Positions 33,513 to 45,009 of a stretch of DNA of 64,000 nt are shown here, piece by piece (the stretch's first letter is position 1; each line of letters opens with the position of its first letter). Made by a program: the position numbers and the translations under genes. The notes under the pieces were generated by a model that worked only from the letters and a program-made list of their open reading frames with translations, was not told the origin of the DNA and ran no database searches. This DNA is from Sinorhizobium sp. RAC02. GTDB taxonomy: Bacteria > Pseudomonadota > Alphaproteobacteria > Rhizobiales > Rhizobiaceae. The stretch is from the NCBI RefSeq assembly GCF_001713395.1, contig NZ_CP016450.1:3254501-3318500 (forward strand). Direction: 5' to 3'.

Positions 33513-34915
33513 GCGACGACAGAAAACACAGAGCACATCCCAATCGGCATCGCGGCGGTAAGGGGCGAGCCCCCGTGGAGGCGCACGAGAGCCATTCGGA
33601 AAAGCCGGGCTTGCGTGCCCGGCAGGCGGCCGCCAAGATCCTTGCCGCCGTCATCGACCGCCGGACGCCGCTCGACGGCATGCTGGACGCCGAGAACGGC
33701 AATCCGGCCTATCGGCAGCTCAACGACGCCGACCGTGCACTGGTACGCGCCATCATCAACACGGCGCTGCGCCATCTTCCCCGCATCGACACCATTCTGG
33801 ACACGCTGGTCGGCACGCCGCTGCCGGTGGGCGCGCGCGCCTTGCAGCACGCCCTGACGGTCGCCGCAGCACAGATCCTCTATCTCGACGTTCCGGATCA
33901 TTCCGCTGTCGACCTTGCGGTCGAGCAGGCGCAGATCGACCCGCGCAACCGCCGCTTTGCCAGCCTCACCAATGCGGTGCTGCGTCGCCTGTCGCGCGAA
34001 AAGGCCTCGCATCTGGCGGCGACCCGTTCGATTCCCGTCGTTCCGGACTGGTTCTACCAACGGCTTATCGACATCTACGGGCGTGAGCACACGGGACGGA
34101 TTGCCGAAGCGCTTCTCGAACCGTCGGCTATCGACCTCACCGTCAAATCCGACCCGGAAGGCTGGGCTGCTCGGCTGGGTGGTCTCGTCCTGCCGACCGG
34201 TTCCGTGCGCCTGCCGGCCGCCTCCGGCGCCATTCCGGCATTGGAAGGGTTTGATGCGGGCGAATGGTGGGTGCAGGACGCCGCCGCCAGCATTCCGGCA
34301 AAGCTGTTTGGTGATCTTGCCGGCAAGCGCGTTGCCGATCTCTGCGCTGCGCCCGGCGGAAAAACCGCGCAGCTGGCGCATGCCGGTGCCGAGGTCACGG
34401 CGCTCGATCAGTCGGCCAACCGCCTGAAGCGGCTCATCGGCAATCTCGAACGTCTGGCGCTTCCGGTGACGGCTGTCGAGGCGAACATGGCGGATTACCG
34501 TCCTGACGCGCTTTTTGACGCCGTCCTGCTCGATGCGCCCTGCTCGTCCACCGGCACGATCCGTCGCCATCCCGACGTGCTCTGGACCAAGGGTCCGGAA
34601 GACATCGAAAAACTTGCCCGCCTGCAGGAGCGCCTGCTGCGCCACGCTCTGACGCTGGTAAAGCCCGGCGGCACGCTCGTCTTCTCCAATTGCTCGCTCG
34701 ATCCGAACGAAGGGGAAGAGACGGTCGCCCGCGTCCTCGCCGATAATCCGTCCTGGCGAATCGACCCAGTCGATCCTGCCGATTGGCCCGGCCTGGAATC
34801 GGCGATCTCGCCGCGCGGCGAATTCCGCACGACACCCGCCATGTTGCCGGCAACCGAGACACATGCCGGCGGTTTGGACGGATTTTATGCCGTGCGGCTG
34901 CGAAACGGCGGCTAA
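33509..34915 (+). CDS. RsmB-like 16S rRNA (cytosine-C5) methyltransferase
   Basis: A 468-residue protein with an NusB-like N-terminal domain ([23 protein letters not shown], residues about 37-160) and a RsmB/NOP methyltransferase domain. The SAM site is [16 protein letters not shown], motif IV is [17 protein letters not shown] and the catalytic cysteine is in [13 protein letters not shown]. It probably methylates C967 of 16S rRNA. It starts with TTG overlapping the htpX stop by four bases (TTGA), so translation is probably coupled. Confidence 0.9.
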   Translation: MSDDRKHRAHPNRHRGGKGRAPVEAHESHSEKPGLRARQAAAKILAAVIDRRTPLDGMLDAENGNPAYRQLNDADRALVRAIINTALRHLPRIDTILDTLVGTPLPVGARALQHALTVAAAQILYLDVPDHSAVDLAVEQAQIDPRNRRFASLTNAVLRRLSREKASHLAATRSIPVVPDWFYQRLIDIYGREHTGRIAEALLEPSAIDLTVKSDPEGWAARLGGLVLPTGSVRLPAASGAIPALEGFDAGEWWVQDAAASIPAKLFGDLAGKRVADLCAAPGGKTAQLAHAGAEVTALDQSANRLKRLIGNLERLALPVTAVEANMADYRPDALFDAVLLDAPCSSTGTIRRHPDVLWTKGPEDIEKLARLQERLLRHALTLVKPGGTLVFSNCSLDPNEGEETVARVLADNPSWRIDPVDPADWPGLESAISPRGEFRTTPAMLPATETHAGGLDGFYAVRLRNGG

Positions 34916-35026
34916 ACGACAGCACCTCACCCCGCACCGGCTGCGTCATCAACAGTCCATCAGCTCCGATGAATTGACGCGGCTTGCCGCATCAGCCTAC
35001 CTATAGGAAGGAGGCATTCGTTAACC

Positions 35027-36709
35027 ATGCAGCTTTCCGACCGGCAGCGGCTTCTCTATCTGTATTTGCGTGAGGGTTGGCGCCGGTTCTCGCGACGGCT
35101 TGCCCTGGGCCGAATCAGCGCCATGCGGTTTTCCGGCGGTACGCCGGATCGCCTGGTCGTCGCACCCACCGACCTGCATCCTGCCGATTCTTTTGCCGGC
35201 GAAGAAATAGCTGCCGGCCGGTTCCCCCTGGCGGGTCGTGTTCTGGAGTGTGAGGGTGATTCGCCCTTCGCGCTGGAGCTTCCCTCGGAAGAGTTCGCCG
35301 TCCGCCTGCATTCGTTTGGCTGGCTGCGCCATATGCGCCTCGTCGATCCGGAAAAGGCAGCACAGACCTCTCGCTTCATCGTCGACGACTGGCTGCAAAG
35401 CCATGGCCGCGTCATCGGCGGCCTCGCCTGGCGGCCGGACGTCGCCGCGCAACGCATCATCGCCTGGCTTTCCCATTCGCCGGTCGTGCTGAAGGATGCC
35501 GACTATCCGTTCTATCGCCGCTTCCTGAAGAGCCTCGCCTTCCAGGTCCGTTATCTGCGCCACGTCGCCGATACGACGCGGGATGGTGAGCCGCGGCTCA
35601 GGGTGCGCATAGCCCTTGCCATGGCCTCCATCGCCATGCCGGCCACCGCCGCGCGGATGCGCAAGGCCGCGCGTCATCTCGACGAGGAACTCGACCGGCA
35701 AATCCTTGCCGATGGTGGCCATTGCTCGCGCAATCCGCGGGCAGCCCTCGATCTGCTGCTCGATTTGCTGCCGCTGCGCCAGACCTATGTCAATCTCGGC
35801 CATGACATGCCGGCGCAGCTCATTCCCTGCATCGATCGCATCTATCCGGCGCTGCGTTTCTTCCGCCACCAGGGGGGTGAACTCGCGCTGTTCAATGGCG
35901 CCACCTACACGCTGGCGAACGAATTGATGTCGGCCCTGCGCTACGATGAGACGGGCGGCGCGCCGTTCAAGGCGCTGCCGTCCATCAACTACGATCGCCT
36001 CGCGGTGAAGGAGACGGTCGTCCTGATGGACACCGGCCTGCTGAAAGCCGTCGATCTTTCCGCGACGGCGTCTGCGGGAACGCTTTCCATCGAGATGTCG
36101 TCCGGCAAAAACCGTTTTATCGTCAATTCCGGCCGGCCGCGATTTGCCGGAGAGGCCTTGCGCCAGCTGTCGCGCACGACGGCGGCCCATTCGGTCGCCA
36201 CCTTGAACGATACCTCATCGTCGCGCATTTCCGGCTCGCGGTTCCTCGGGCCGATCATCATCGGCGGCGTCAAGAAAGTCGATGTCGCCCGCACCGAGCG
36301 CGAATCCGGTGCCGATGGCGTGACGGCCAGCCATGACGGTTACCTGAAGCGCTTCGGCCTTCTCTACGAGCGTGATATCCTCGTTGCAGCCACCGGCAGC
36401 GAAATTCGCGGCCGGGAGCGTTTCTTCAAGCCGAACGACCCGAACGGCACCATCGAAAAGGGCCAGGCGGTGGTGCGTTTTCATATCCACCCGACCATCC
36501 AGCTCTATCGCGCATCCTCGAACGAGACCCGGCTGGTCGCGCCGGATGGCGAGGCCTGGGCGCTGACCTGCGTCGATGTGCCAGTTGAGGAGGAAGAGGA
36601 CGTCTTCTTTGCCGATCCCTCCGGCGTCAGGACGTCGCGCCAGCTGACGCTGACCATGCCGCTCAATACGGTGCCTGAAGTTCAGTGGTCGCTGGTGCGA
36701 CAGCGCTGA
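35027..36709 (+). CDS. Heparinase II/III family protein
   Basis: A 560-residue protein. The N-terminal half is an alpha-helical toroid-like region ([48 protein letters not shown]), the C-terminal half is a beta-sandwich heparinase II/III domain (from about residue 345). Family members are polysaccharide lyases; in rhizobia this chromosomal form has no known substrate. No signal peptide is visible at the N terminus, so it is either cytoplasmic or exported by an unrecognised route. It stands between rsmB-like and purH genes. Confidence 0.85.
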   Translation: MQLSDRQRLLYLYLREGWRRFSRRLALGRISAMRFSGGTPDRLVVAPTDLHPADSFAGEEIAAGRFPLAGRVLECEGDSPFALELPSEEFAVRLHSFGWLRHMRLVDPEKAAQTSRFIVDDWLQSHGRVIGGLAWRPDVAAQRIIAWLSHSPVVLKDADYPFYRRFLKSLAFQVRYLRHVADTTRDGEPRLRVRIALAMASIAMPATAARMRKAARHLDEELDRQILADGGHCSRNPRAALDLLLDLLPLRQTYVNLGHDMPAQLIPCIDRIYPALRFFRHQGGELALFNGATYTLANELMSALRYDETGGAPFKALPSINYDRLAVKETVVLMDTGLLKAVDLSATASAGTLSIEMSSGKNRFIVNSGRPRFAGEALRQLSRTTAAHSVATLNDTSSSRISGSRFLGPIIIGGVKKVDVARTERESGADGVTASHDGYLKRFGLLYERDILVAATGSEIRGRERFFKPNDPNGTIEKGQAVVRFHIHPTIQLYRASSNETRLVAPDGEAWALTCVDVPVEEEEDVFFADPSGVRTSRQLTLTMPLNTVPEVQWSLVRQR

Positions 36710-36807
36710 ATTGCGGGCGTTTGCCGTTTTCTCCGGGCGACGGCTGTGATAACGGGGCGCATGACCATCCGGCCCCCTCCCGCGGGCCGTCAGAACGGAG
36801 CGCCCCC

Positions 36808-38418
36808 ATGGCCGTTGTTTCCAAGAAAATCCCCGCCCCTGATCGTGTTGCCGTGCGCACCGCGCTTCTCTCCGTCTCCGAAAAGGCGGGCATCGTCGAT
36901 CTCGCCCGCGCGCTCGCCGACAAGGGGGTACGCCTGTTGTCGACCGGCGGCACGCACAAGGCGCTGAGCGACGCCGGGCTTGCGGTGACCGACGTGTCCG
37001 AGGTCACGGGCTTTCCGGAAATCATGGATGGTCGGGTCAAGACCCTGCATCCCTCCGTGCATGGCGGCCTGCTGGCGATCCGCGACGACGCTGAGCATGT
37101 CGAGGCGATGAAGGCGCATGGCATCGATGCGATCGACCTGGCGATCATCAACCTCTATCCGTTCGAGGAGGTGCGCGCCAAGGGCGGCGACTATCCGACG
37201 ACCGTCGAGAACATCGATATCGGCGGCCCGGCGATGATCCGCGCATCCGCTAAGAACCACGCCTATGTGACTGTTGTCACCGACCCGGCCGATTACCCTG
37301 CCCTGCTGGAAGAGCTGGCGGATGGGTCGACCTCCTATGCCTTCCGCCAGCGCCTCGCCGCCAAGGCCTATGCTCGTACGGCGGCCTATGACGCCGCGAT
37401 CTCCAACTGGTTCGCCGAGGCGCTCGACATCGCTATGCCGCGTCACCGCGTGCTTGGCGGCGTGCTCAAGGAAGAGATGCGCTACGGCGAGAACCCGCAC
37501 CAGAAGGCCGGCTTCTACGTCACCGGCGAGAATCGCCCCGGTGTCGCCACAGCGACGCTGCTGCAGGGCAAGCAGCTTTCCTACAACAATATCAACGATA
37601 CGGACGCCGCTTTCGAGCTGGTGGCCGAGTTCCTGCCGGAAAACGGCCCGGCCTGCGCGATCATCAAGCACGCCAATCCCTGCGGCGTCGCCACCGGCAA
37701 GACGCTGAAGGATGCTTACGCGCGGGCGCTGGCCTGTGATCCGGTCTCCGCCTTCGGCGGCATCATCGCGCTCAACACGACGCTCGACGGCGAGACGGCG
37801 GAAGAGATCGTCAAGCTCTTCACCGAGGTCATCATCGCGCCGGATGCGGACGAGAAAGCGCGGGCCATCATTGCCGGCAAGCCTAACCTGCGCCTGTTGG
37901 TCACGGGCGCGCTGCCCGATCCGCGCGTGCCGGGCCTTTCCGCCAAGACGGTTTCCGGTGGCCTGCTCGTGCAGAGCCGTGACAACGGCATGGTCGAGGA
38001 TCTCGAACTCAAGATCGTCACCAATCGCGCACCGACCGCGCAGGAGCTGGTCGACATGAAGTTCGCCTTCAAGGTCGCCAAGCACGTCAAGTCGAATGCC
38101 GTCGTCTATGCCAAGGACGGCCAGACGGCTGGCATCGGCGCCGGGCAGATGAGCCGCGTGGATTCCGCCCGCATTGCCGGGCTGAAGGCGGAAGAGGCTG
38201 CCAAGGCGATGGGCCTTGCGGAGCCGCTGACACGCGGCTCGGCTGTGGCTTCCGAAGCCTTTTTGCCCTTCGCCGACGGCCTGCTTTCGGCGATTGCCGC
38301 CGGTGCGACCGCCGTCATCCAGCCGGGTGGCTCGATGCGCGATGCGGAAGTGATTGCGGCGGCTGATGAGGCGGGCGTCGCGATGGTCTTCACCGGAATG
38401 CGCCACTTCCGGCATTGA
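36808..38418 (+). CDS. purH: Bifunctional AICAR formyltransferase/IMP cyclohydrolase
   Basis: A 536-residue enzyme for the last two steps of IMP synthesis. The N-terminal MGS-like cyclohydrolase domain has [26 protein letters not shown] and [12 protein letters not shown]; the formyltransferase domain has [25 protein letters not shown] and the end AFLPFADGL / [13 protein letters not shown] / FTGMRHFRH. The ATG at 36808 has GGAGCGCCCCC before it. A short GC hairpin (GGCCC/GGGCC) precedes the ribosome site; it is not a recognisable ZTP riboswitch. Confidence 0.96.
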   Translation: MAVVSKKIPAPDRVAVRTALLSVSEKAGIVDLARALADKGVRLLSTGGTHKALSDAGLAVTDVSEVTGFPEIMDGRVKTLHPSVHGGLLAIRDDAEHVEAMKAHGIDAIDLAIINLYPFEEVRAKGGDYPTTVENIDIGGPAMIRASAKNHAYVTVVTDPADYPALLEELADGSTSYAFRQRLAAKAYARTAAYDAAISNWFAEALDIAMPRHRVLGGVLKEEMRYGENPHQKAGFYVTGENRPGVATATLLQGKQLSYNNINDTDAAFELVAEFLPENGPACAIIKHANPCGVATGKTLKDAYARALACDPVSAFGGIIALNTTLDGETAEEIVKLFTEVIIAPDADEKARAIIAGKPNLRLLVTGALPDPRVPGLSAKTVSGGLLVQSRDNGMVEDLELKIVTNRAPTAQELVDMKFAFKVAKHVKSNAVVYAKDGQTAGIGAGQMSRVDSARIAGLKAEEAAKAMGLAEPLTRGSAVASEAFLPFADGLLSAIAAGATAVIQPGGSMRDAEVIAAADEAGVAMVFTGMRHFRH

Positions 38419-38445
38419 ATTTATCCGGATTCTTCCCCGGAATCG

Positions 38446-38470
38446 AAACGCCCCGCTTGCGGGGCGTTTT
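38446..38470. terminator. Bidirectional terminator, purH/transporter
   Basis: Perfect 11-bp stem AAACGCCCCGC / GCGGGGCGTTT with a TT loop between convergent genes. Confidence 0.88.
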
Positions 38471-38475
38471 GCGTT

Positions 38476-39861
38476 TCAGGTGTTCACCCTGTTGGCCGGA
38501 TAGGGTGTGCGCAGCAAGAGCAGGAAGCCGACGACGAGGAAGGCGATGAGTGCCATCATGCCGATGCGCGCTGAGCCTGTTGCCGTGGTGATGAGCGCGA
38601 CCGACAGCGGTGCGAGGAAGGATGTGGCGCGGCCCGAGAGAGCATAGAGGCCGAAATAGCGGCCGGCTTCGTCAGGATGGATGCTCTGGGCGAGGTAGGA
38701 GCGGGCGGAGGCCTGCACGGGGCCGAAGGCGACGCCGATCAGCAGGCCGTAGAGGATATAGGCCTTTTCCGCTGCCGTGGCGAAGAGACCGCTGGAATCG
38801 GCGGTCGATAGCGGGATGAGGCCGAACAGCGTGAAGCCGGGGCCGGTGGAGACGATGCCGATCGTCGCGATGGTCAGGCAGACGAGGCTGATCACCACGA
38901 CGGTTTTCGAGCCGAGGCGCTTGTCGAGCCGGCTGGCATAGAGGCAGCCGCCGATGGCGACGACGTTGAGGATGATGCCATAGATGCCGAGTTCAAACGT
39001 CTGCCAGGCGAACATGCCGGCGGCAAAGGTGCCGCCGAGTGCCAGGAGCCCGTTGACGCCGTCCTGGTAGATCATGCGGGCGACCAGGAAGCGCAGGATG
39101 CCCGGCTTGCCGCGCAGGTCGCGTAGGGTGGCGGAGAGATCCGCCAAGCCGGCGCGCACGGCGGCGGCGATCGGCAGTCCTTTGCTTTGATCCGGCGTGA
39201 AGAAAAACATCGGCAGGATGAAGACGAGATACCAGAGTGCTGAAATCGGCCCGGTGATGCGGGCGTCCGCGCCGGTCGCTGGATCGAGGCCGAACAGCGG
39301 CGCAATGCCGATGGCGGTCTTGCCGGTTTCCGGGTTGGCCGCGAGAAGGGCGACCACCGCGATCAGCACGATCATGCCGCCGAGATAACCAAGGCCCCAG
39401 GCGATGTTGGAGATACGGCCGGCATCTTCCGGCTTGACGAGGCGCGGCATCATCGAATCGTTGAAGACGATAGAAAACTCGGCCGCCACCGTCGCCAGCA
39501 CGATCATGGCCATGGCGAAGGGCAGGCTGCTGCCGGGCGTGGCATGCCAAAGCGCAATGAGTGACAGGATCTTGATCACCGCGAAGACGGCAATCCAGGG
39601 TTTTCTCGCGCCGGAAGCATCGGCGATCGAGCCCATGATCGGCGCGAGCAGCGCAATTACAATGCCGGAAATGGTGAGCGTATAGCTCCAGGCGGCTTGG
39701 CCGGCTGCGTGGTCCTCGGTCAGGCGCGAGACGAGGTAGGGGCCGAAGATGAAGGTGGTGATGACCGTGAAGAAGGGCTGTGCCGCCCAGTCGAACAGCA
39801 TCCAGCCCGTAATACCGAAACGGCCTACGCGCGGCTCCCGGCTTTCCACGACATCCGTCAT
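38476..39861 (-). CDS. MFS transporter of the UMF1/Atg22-like group
   Basis: A 460-residue membrane protein with about 12 hydrophobic segments. WMLFDWAAQPFFTVITTFIFGPYLV, APIMGSIADASGARKPWI and FNDSMMPRLVKPEDAGRISNIAWGLGYLGG are typical of the UMF1 group (Atg22-like). The substrate is unknown; yeast Atg22 exports amino acids from the vacuole. The ATG at 39861 has AGGAGGGGCG upstream. The next gene upstream is NAD-glutamate dehydrogenase, 91 bp away on the same strand with no clear terminator, so co-transcription is possible. Confidence 0.85.
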   Translation of the reverse strand: MTDVVESREPRVGRFGITGWMLFDWAAQPFFTVITTFIFGPYLVSRLTEDHAAGQAAWSYTLTISGIVIALLAPIMGSIADASGARKPWIAVFAVIKILSLIALWHATPGSSLPFAMAMIVLATVAAEFSIVFNDSMMPRLVKPEDAGRISNIAWGLGYLGGMIVLIAVVALLAANPETGKTAIGIAPLFGLDPATGADARITGPISALWYLVFILPMFFFTPDQSKGLPIAAAVRAGLADLSATLRDLRGKPGILRFLVARMIYQDGVNGLLALGGTFAAGMFAWQTFELGIYGIILNVVAIGGCLYASRLDKRLGSKTVVVISLVCLTIATIGIVSTGPGFTLFGLIPLSTADSSGLFATAAEKAYILYGLLIGVAFGPVQASARSYLAQSIHPDEAGRYFGLYALSGRATSFLAPLSVALITTATGSARIGMMALIAFLVVGFLLLLRTPYPANRVNT

Positions 39862-39952
39862 CGCCCCTCCTGAAACGCGGGGCGAAGACTGAGCGCCCGT
39901 CCGCAAGCCGGCTAATGAAGCCTATGCTTCATCAACCGGCAGCAGGACTGTG

Positions 39953-42900
39953 TCATTTCGCCCGTTCCTGCGCAAGATCGCTGAGGACGCCTGCGGCGAC
40001 GCTCACCTTGGCGAGCGTGGCTTCGCCTGCTTCGATCAGCGCGGAGAGATTGGCCGTCACCCGGGCAAGCTTCTTCTCGTCGGCCTGCTGCCAGGCCGCG
40101 AGCGGCGCCTTGTCGCCCTTGTGGCGCGTCAGGACGACCGTCGCGAGGTCACGGCGGGCATTGGCGATGTCGGTGAGGCTGCGTTGCAGGGCGAGCGCCT
40201 CGTAGAGATCGCCGGTCGGGATGCGGCTTGCCGCCGAGAGCAGCCGGCCGATATTGAGCGTCGAGCTGATACCGGCGAAGGTCTGCGCGGTCTTGCCGAG
40301 CGTGTCGCCCGTCGCCCCGGCAATCAGCATCACCTCCGGCACAAAGATCAGCATGGAGAGCGTGGCGATTTCTTCCGCCAGATCCGCCGGCACGCCCTCG
40401 TCCTCATAGGCATGGGCCTTGCGGCGGGCTTCGTCGCCAGCCGCTTCCGAAATCAGCGTCGAAAGATGCGGGCGAAGCTGCTTCAGTGCCTGCTTCAGCT
40501 TGTGCACTGCCTGCTCCATCGAGCCCGACACCGCGCCCGTCGTCAAAAGCAGGCTTGTGACGGTGGCGTAGATGCGGCCGATCTCCTCATAGAGTTCGTT
40601 CTGCACGGACCCGGCGACGAGAGTGTCCAGCGCATCGACGCCAGCATAGAGCGCCGAGAGGCCGTAGCCGTCGCGGGCGATGACGGCCGCCTTCACGGCA
40701 TCCGCCGGACCGAAGCCGGTGCCGTCGGTCAGCGTGGTGATGAAGGCCGGGCCACCGCGGTTGATCACCTCGTTGGCAAGGATGGTCGCGATGATTTCGC
40801 GGCGCAGGCGATGCGAACGGATGTCGTCCGCATAGGTCTTCTGCATCTTCGCCGGGAAGTAGCTCATCAGCGTCGGTTCGAAATAGGGCTCGTCCGGCAG
40901 GCCGGTGTGTACGAGTTCGTCGAACAGCACGAGCTTGGCATAGGAGAGCAGCACGCCGATTTCCGGTCGCGTCAGCGGCTTGCCAGCCTGGTAGCGTTCC
41001 GCCACCGTGCGGTCGTCCGGCAGGGTCTCGACCTTGCGGTTGAGCTGCCCGGCGGCCTCCAGGCGGTCCATCAGGCGCGTCAGCGGCGCGCGGTTGGCAA
41101 CACCCTGCTTTTCGATGAGCGAGATCGCCAGCGATTGCAGGTAGTTGTTGCGCAGCACGAGGTGGCCCACCTCGTCCGTCATCGAGGCGAGCAACACGTT
41201 GCGCTTGGCGCGCGTCAGCCGCTCGTCACGCATGGCGGAAGCGAGCGCGATCTTGATGTTGACCTCGACGTCCGACGAATTCACGCCGGCCGAGTTGTCG
41301 ATGGCGTCGGAGTTGCAGCGCCCGCCCTTGAGGCCGAAGGCGATACGGCCGCGCTGGGTAACGCCGAGGTTTGCGCCCTCGCCGATCACTTTGGCGCGCA
41401 CGTCGTCGGCGACGATGCGGATCGGGTCGTTGGCGCGGTCGCCGACTTCCGCGTCGGTTTCGTTCTGGCCGCGGATATAGGTGCCGATGCCGCCGAACCA
41501 CATCAGGTCGACCGGGGCCTTCAGGATCGCCGTCATGATCTCGAACGGCGTCGCCTTGGCCTTGTCGATGCCGATGACCGCCATGGCTTCCGGCGTCAGC
41601 GTCACGGATTTTTCCGTACGCGGGATGATCATCGCACCCTTGGAGAGCACGGAACGATCATAGTCCTGCCAGCTCGAGCGCGGCAGGGCGAACATGCGGC
41701 GGCGCTCGGCGAAGGACGTATCGGTATCCGGCGACGGATCGATGAAGATGTCGCGGTGGTCGAAGGCCGCGAGGAGCCGGATTTTCCGCGACAGCAGCAT
41801 GCCGTTGCCAAAAACGTCGCCCGACATGTCGCCGACGCCGGCAACGGTGAAGGGCGTCTTCTGGATGTCGATGTTCATTTCACGGAAGTGGCGCTTGACG
41901 GTTTCCCAGGCACCGCGGGCGGTGATGCCCATCTTCTTGTGGTCGTAGCCGGCGGAGCCACCCGACGCGAAGGCGTCGTCGAGCCAGAAGCCGGCTTCCT
42001 GTGCCAGACCGTTCGCGGTGTCGGAGAAGGTCGCCGTGCCCTTGTCGGCGGCGACGACGAAATAGGGATCGTCACCGTCGAGACGGACCGTATCGGCCGG
42101 TGGCACGATGTCCTGGCCGACAATGTTGTCGGTGACCGAAAGCAGCGTGCGGATGTAGGTCTTATAGGCCTCGGTGCCGGCCTTGAAGATGGCGTCACGG
42201 CTGCCGCCAACCGGCAACTGCTTCGGATAGAAGCCGCCCTTGGCGCCGACCGGTACGATGACCGAGTTCTTCACCTGCTGCGCCTTCACGAGGCCCAGCA
42301 CTTCCGTGCGATAGTCCTGTGCACGGTCGGACCAGCGCAGGCCGCCGCGGGCGACCTTGCCGAAGCGCAGGTGCACGCCTTCGACCTCGGCGCCGTAGAC
42401 GAAGATTTCGCGGAAGGGGCGTGGTTCCGGCAGGCCGTCCAGCGCCTTCGGATCGAGCTTGATCGCCAGCGTCTTGCGCGGCTTGCCGTCGGCATCGCGC
42501 TGGAAATAGTTGGTGCGCAGTGTCGCCTGGATGGCGTTGACGTAGCGGCGGAGAATCCGGTCCTCGTCGAGGCTCGGCACGTTGGCCAGCGCTTCTTCGA
42601 TCGCCGTCGCCGTTTCACCGGTCTTCTTCTCGCGCTGGCGGTCCGAAAATTTCGGGTCGAGGCGGGTTTTGAACAGGCGGAAGAGGTTGGCGGCGATCGC
42701 GGGATATTTGTTGAGCGTATCGGCGATATAGCCCTGCGAATAGGGGATGCCGGTCTGGCGCAGGTAGCGCGAATAGGTGCGCAGGGCCATGATTTCGCGC
42801 GCGGAAAGCCCGCCGGTCAGGATGAGACGGTTCAGCGCGTCATCGTCCACCTCGCCATGCCAGGCGGCAAGGAAGGCTTCCTCCAGCATCGGGCTCAGCT

Positions 42901-44734
42901 TGTCGAGGTTGATCTCGATGCCGTCGCGGTGCTTCAGCTCCATGTCATGCAGGATGACGCGGCGCTGTTCGCCATCGAGACCCACGACGGTCAGGTCGTG
43001 CGTCTGTTCGCTGATGACGTTGAAGCCGAGGTTTTCCAAGAGCGGTACGCGCTTCGACAGCGACACCGGTTCGTTGGCGTGGAAGATCTTCAACTCGACG
43101 GAGCTGAGATCGGTGTTCCAGGCCTTGCGGTAGAAGGCGATGCTGATCGGGTTTTCGGATGTTGCCGTGGTAATCAGGGCAAGGTCCGCATGGGCCTCGG
43201 CGGGCGTGAAATCCTCCTGGTAGCCGCGGTCGGCGACCAGTCGCAGGCCATCGGCATTGGAGAGTGCTTCGAAACGGTCGGTCCAGCGGGTGGCGATCTC
43301 GCGCACGGCCTGCTCGAGCTTTGCCTGCGGGATGCGTGGCGTCTTGCCGCCGGAGCGGCCGACGATGAAATGCACGCGGGCAAGGCCGCCTTCCGGGAAA
43401 GCCGGATAATAGGCGGAGACGCGGCCGTCATAAGCCGACTTCAGATAGTTGCCGATCTTTTCGCGCACGTCGGAATCGTACTGCTCGCGCGGCACATAGA
43501 CGATCACGGAAACGAAACGGTCGAAGCGGTCGATGCGCGGCAGCACGCGAATGCGCGGCCGGTCGGACAGTTCGTTGATCTGTTCGCAGAAGCTGGCAAG
43601 CAGGCCGGTGTCGATCTGGAAGAGATCGTCACGCGGATAGGATTCCAGCGTGTTGATCAGCATCTTGCCCGAATGGCTTTTCGGGTCGTAGCCGAAATGC
43701 TCGACAACATCCGCCACCTTGGAGCGCAGAAGCGGAATCTGGCCGGCGGCATGGGTATAGGCTGTCGAGGTGAAGAGGCCGACGATGCGCAACTCGCCGA
43801 TCACCTTGCCCTTCTCGTTGAAACGCTTGAGGCCGACATAATCCATGTAGGCACGACGGTGCACGACGGATTTCACATTGGCCTTGGTGACGATCAGCAG
43901 ATCCGGGCCTTCGAGGAACTCGAGGATTTCCGGCGTCGTCGTCACGGCGTCCTTGCCGAGGCGCAGCACGCGGACATCCGGGTCGGCGAGAATGCCGAGG
44001 CCTTCGCCGCCGCGCTCCACCGTCGCCTGTTCGCCCTTGCCGGAATAACTGTATTCGCGCATGCCGAGGAAGGTGAAGTTGTTGCCGCGCAGCCAGGTCA
44101 GGAAGGCGAGCGCCTCGTCCTTGTCGGCCTTGGCCTTGGCGTAGCGCTCCATGTCGGCCATGGCGCTGTCGAGTTTTTCGACCATGGAAGGCCAGTCGTC
44201 GACGGCGACATGAACCTGGTGAAGCACGTTGCGGACCCGCTCGGTGAGCGACGCCGCCTCATTGGGCGCGAGCTCCGAGAGATGGATCTCGATATGGCTG
44301 ACCCGCTGCGTCGGCTCGCTTTCCTCGTCCGGCGAGAAGAGCTTCGGCGCTTCACCGGGCTTCACCACGAGGATCGGGTGGATCGCGAGGTGTACGTCGC
44401 GATGTGTGCTCGTCACTTCGCCCATCACCGAATCGTAGAGGAACGGCTGGTTGCGGTCGGTAACGGAGAGCACGGAGACCGGCTGGCCCTGGGGCCGGAC
44501 GTCAGGCAGCGTGGTGACGGTCACGCGCGGCGCGGAGCCGTCCCAGGCCTCGATTTCGGCCATGGCATGGGCGGCGGCGGCAGCCAGCATTTCGCCGGTA
44601 TAATGCTCGATATCGTCCTTGCTGGCACGTCCGAAAAGGATGTCCGGGTTCAGCGTCTTTGCGCCGAGGGCGGCGGCTGCAGCTTTGGCGGCCTCGATGT
44701 GTTTTTCTCGTTTCACGTTGGTCCTGGCACCCAT
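39953..44734 (-). CDS. gdhZ: NAD-dependent glutamate dehydrogenase, large type
   Basis: A 1593-residue enzyme of the 180-kDa class, oxidising glutamate to 2-oxoglutarate and ammonia. The catalytic core lies in the C-terminal half: LRFGKVARGGLRWSDRAQDYRTEVLGL and VPVGAKGGFYPKQLP (likely substrate lysine), DMSGDVFGNGMLLS and VVAADKGTATFSDTAN. The long N terminus includes ACT-like regulatory regions (SVLSVTDRNQPFLYDSVMGEV). The start at 44734 is standard. An inverted repeat GTCAG-N5-CTGAC at 44840-44854 lies in its promoter region. A large open frame on the other strand is an antisense shadow. Confidence 0.94.
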   Translation of the reverse strand: MGARTNVKREKHIEAAKAAAAALGAKTLNPDILFGRASKDDIEHYTGEMLAAAAAHAMAEIEAWDGSAPRVTVTTLPDVRPQGQPVSVLSVTDRNQPFLYDSVMGEVTSTHRDVHLAIHPILVVKPGEAPKLFSPDEESEPTQRVSHIEIHLSELAPNEAASLTERVRNVLHQVHVAVDDWPSMVEKLDSAMADMERYAKAKADKDEALAFLTWLRGNNFTFLGMREYSYSGKGEQATVERGGEGLGILADPDVRVLRLGKDAVTTTPEILEFLEGPDLLIVTKANVKSVVHRRAYMDYVGLKRFNEKGKVIGELRIVGLFTSTAYTHAAGQIPLLRSKVADVVEHFGYDPKSHSGKMLINTLESYPRDDLFQIDTGLLASFCEQINELSDRPRIRVLPRIDRFDRFVSVIVYVPREQYDSDVREKIGNYLKSAYDGRVSAYYPAFPEGGLARVHFIVGRSGGKTPRIPQAKLEQAVREIATRWTDRFEALSNADGLRLVADRGYQEDFTPAEAHADLALITTATSENPISIAFYRKAWNTDLSSVELKIFHANEPVSLSKRVPLLENLGFNVISEQTHDLTVVGLDGEQRRVILHDMELKHRDGIEINLDKLSPMLEEAFLAAWHGEVDDDALNRLILTGGLSAREIMALRTYSRYLRQTGIPYSQGYIADTLNKYPAIAANLFRLFKTRLDPKFSDRQREKKTGETATAIEEALANVPSLDEDRILRRYVNAIQATLRTNYFQRDADGKPRKTLAIKLDPKALDGLPEPRPFREIFVYGAEVEGVHLRFGKVARGGLRWSDRAQDYRTEVLGLVKAQQVKNSVIVPVGAKGGFYPKQLPVGGSRDAIFKAGTEAYKTYIRTLLSVTDNIVGQDIVPPADTVRLDGDDPYFVVAADKGTATFSDTANGLAQEAGFWLDDAFASGGSAGYDHKKMGITARGAWETVKRHFREMNIDIQKTPFTVAGVGDMSGDVFGNGMLLSRKIRLLAAFDHRDIFIDPSPDTDTSFAERRRMFALPRSSWQDYDRSVLSKGAMIIPRTEKSVTLTPEAMAVIGIDKAKATPFEIMTAILKAPVDLMWFGGIGTYIRGQNETDAEVGDRANDPIRIVADDVRAKVIGEGANLGVTQRGRIAFGLKGGRCNSDAIDNSAGVNSSDVEVNIKIALASAMRDERLTRAKRNVLLASMTDEVGHLVLRNNYLQSLAISLIEKQGVANRAPLTRLMDRLEAAGQLNRKVETLPDDRTVAERYQAGKPLTRPEIGVLLSYAKLVLFDELVHTGLPDEPYFEPTLMSYFPAKMQKTYADDIRSHRLRREIIATILANEVINRGGPAFITTLTDGTGFGPADAVKAAVIARDGYGLSALYAGVDALDTLVAGSVQNELYEEIGRIYATVTSLLLTTGAVSGSMEQAVHKLKQALKQLRPHLSTLISEAAGDEARRKAHAYEDEGVPADLAEEIATLSMLIFVPEVMLIAGATGDTLGKTAQTFAGISSTLNIGRLLSAASRIPTGDLYEALALQRSLTDIANARRDLATVVLTRHKGDKAPLAAWQQADEKKLARVTANLSALIEAGEATLAKVSVAAGVLSDLAQERAK

Positions 44735-44839
44735 GGAATTTTCCCTCGAATCCGATCGCCGGACGTTAGCAGAAGAAAAAATACGCGCGACGAAATTTGT
44801 GCATTTGCGAGAAAATTCAATCGATTTTGTCCGGAATAG

Positions 44840-44854
44840 GTCAGTTTTGCTGAC
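44840..44854. promoter_or_regulatory. Inverted repeat upstream of glutamate dehydrogenase
   Basis: GTCAGTTTTGCTGAC, a perfect 5-bp inverted repeat followed by a second TGACG copy; it is AT-rich and 106 bp from the gdhZ start. It could be an operator, but no regulator is recognised. Confidence 0.4.
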
Positions 44855-45009
44855 GTTTTGACGTTAAATCGGGGTTTTTTCGTCGAAAAGCAGCCAAAAA
44901 CCGGCTGAAGCCGTTCCATGTTGCCCTGCAGCGACAGGCGCTTGCCATGTCGGGCGTTGACAGGAAAACACCCCCTTGTCATCACTCGAACGGAACGAGG
45001 GAGCAGGCT

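Noticed and set aside
36710..36807. Possible ZTP riboswitch before purH
   Set aside because: The conserved GGGUCGUGACUGGCG and CCGCCUGGGC elements of the pfl motif are not present; only a short GC hairpin is.
39950..44839. A 1629-codon open frame on the plus strand opposite glutamate dehydrogenase
   Set aside because: It is the antisense of a well-matched gene; its composition is Arg/His/Ala/Val-rich shadow sequence with no recognisable domain. GC-rich codon bias removes antisense stops.
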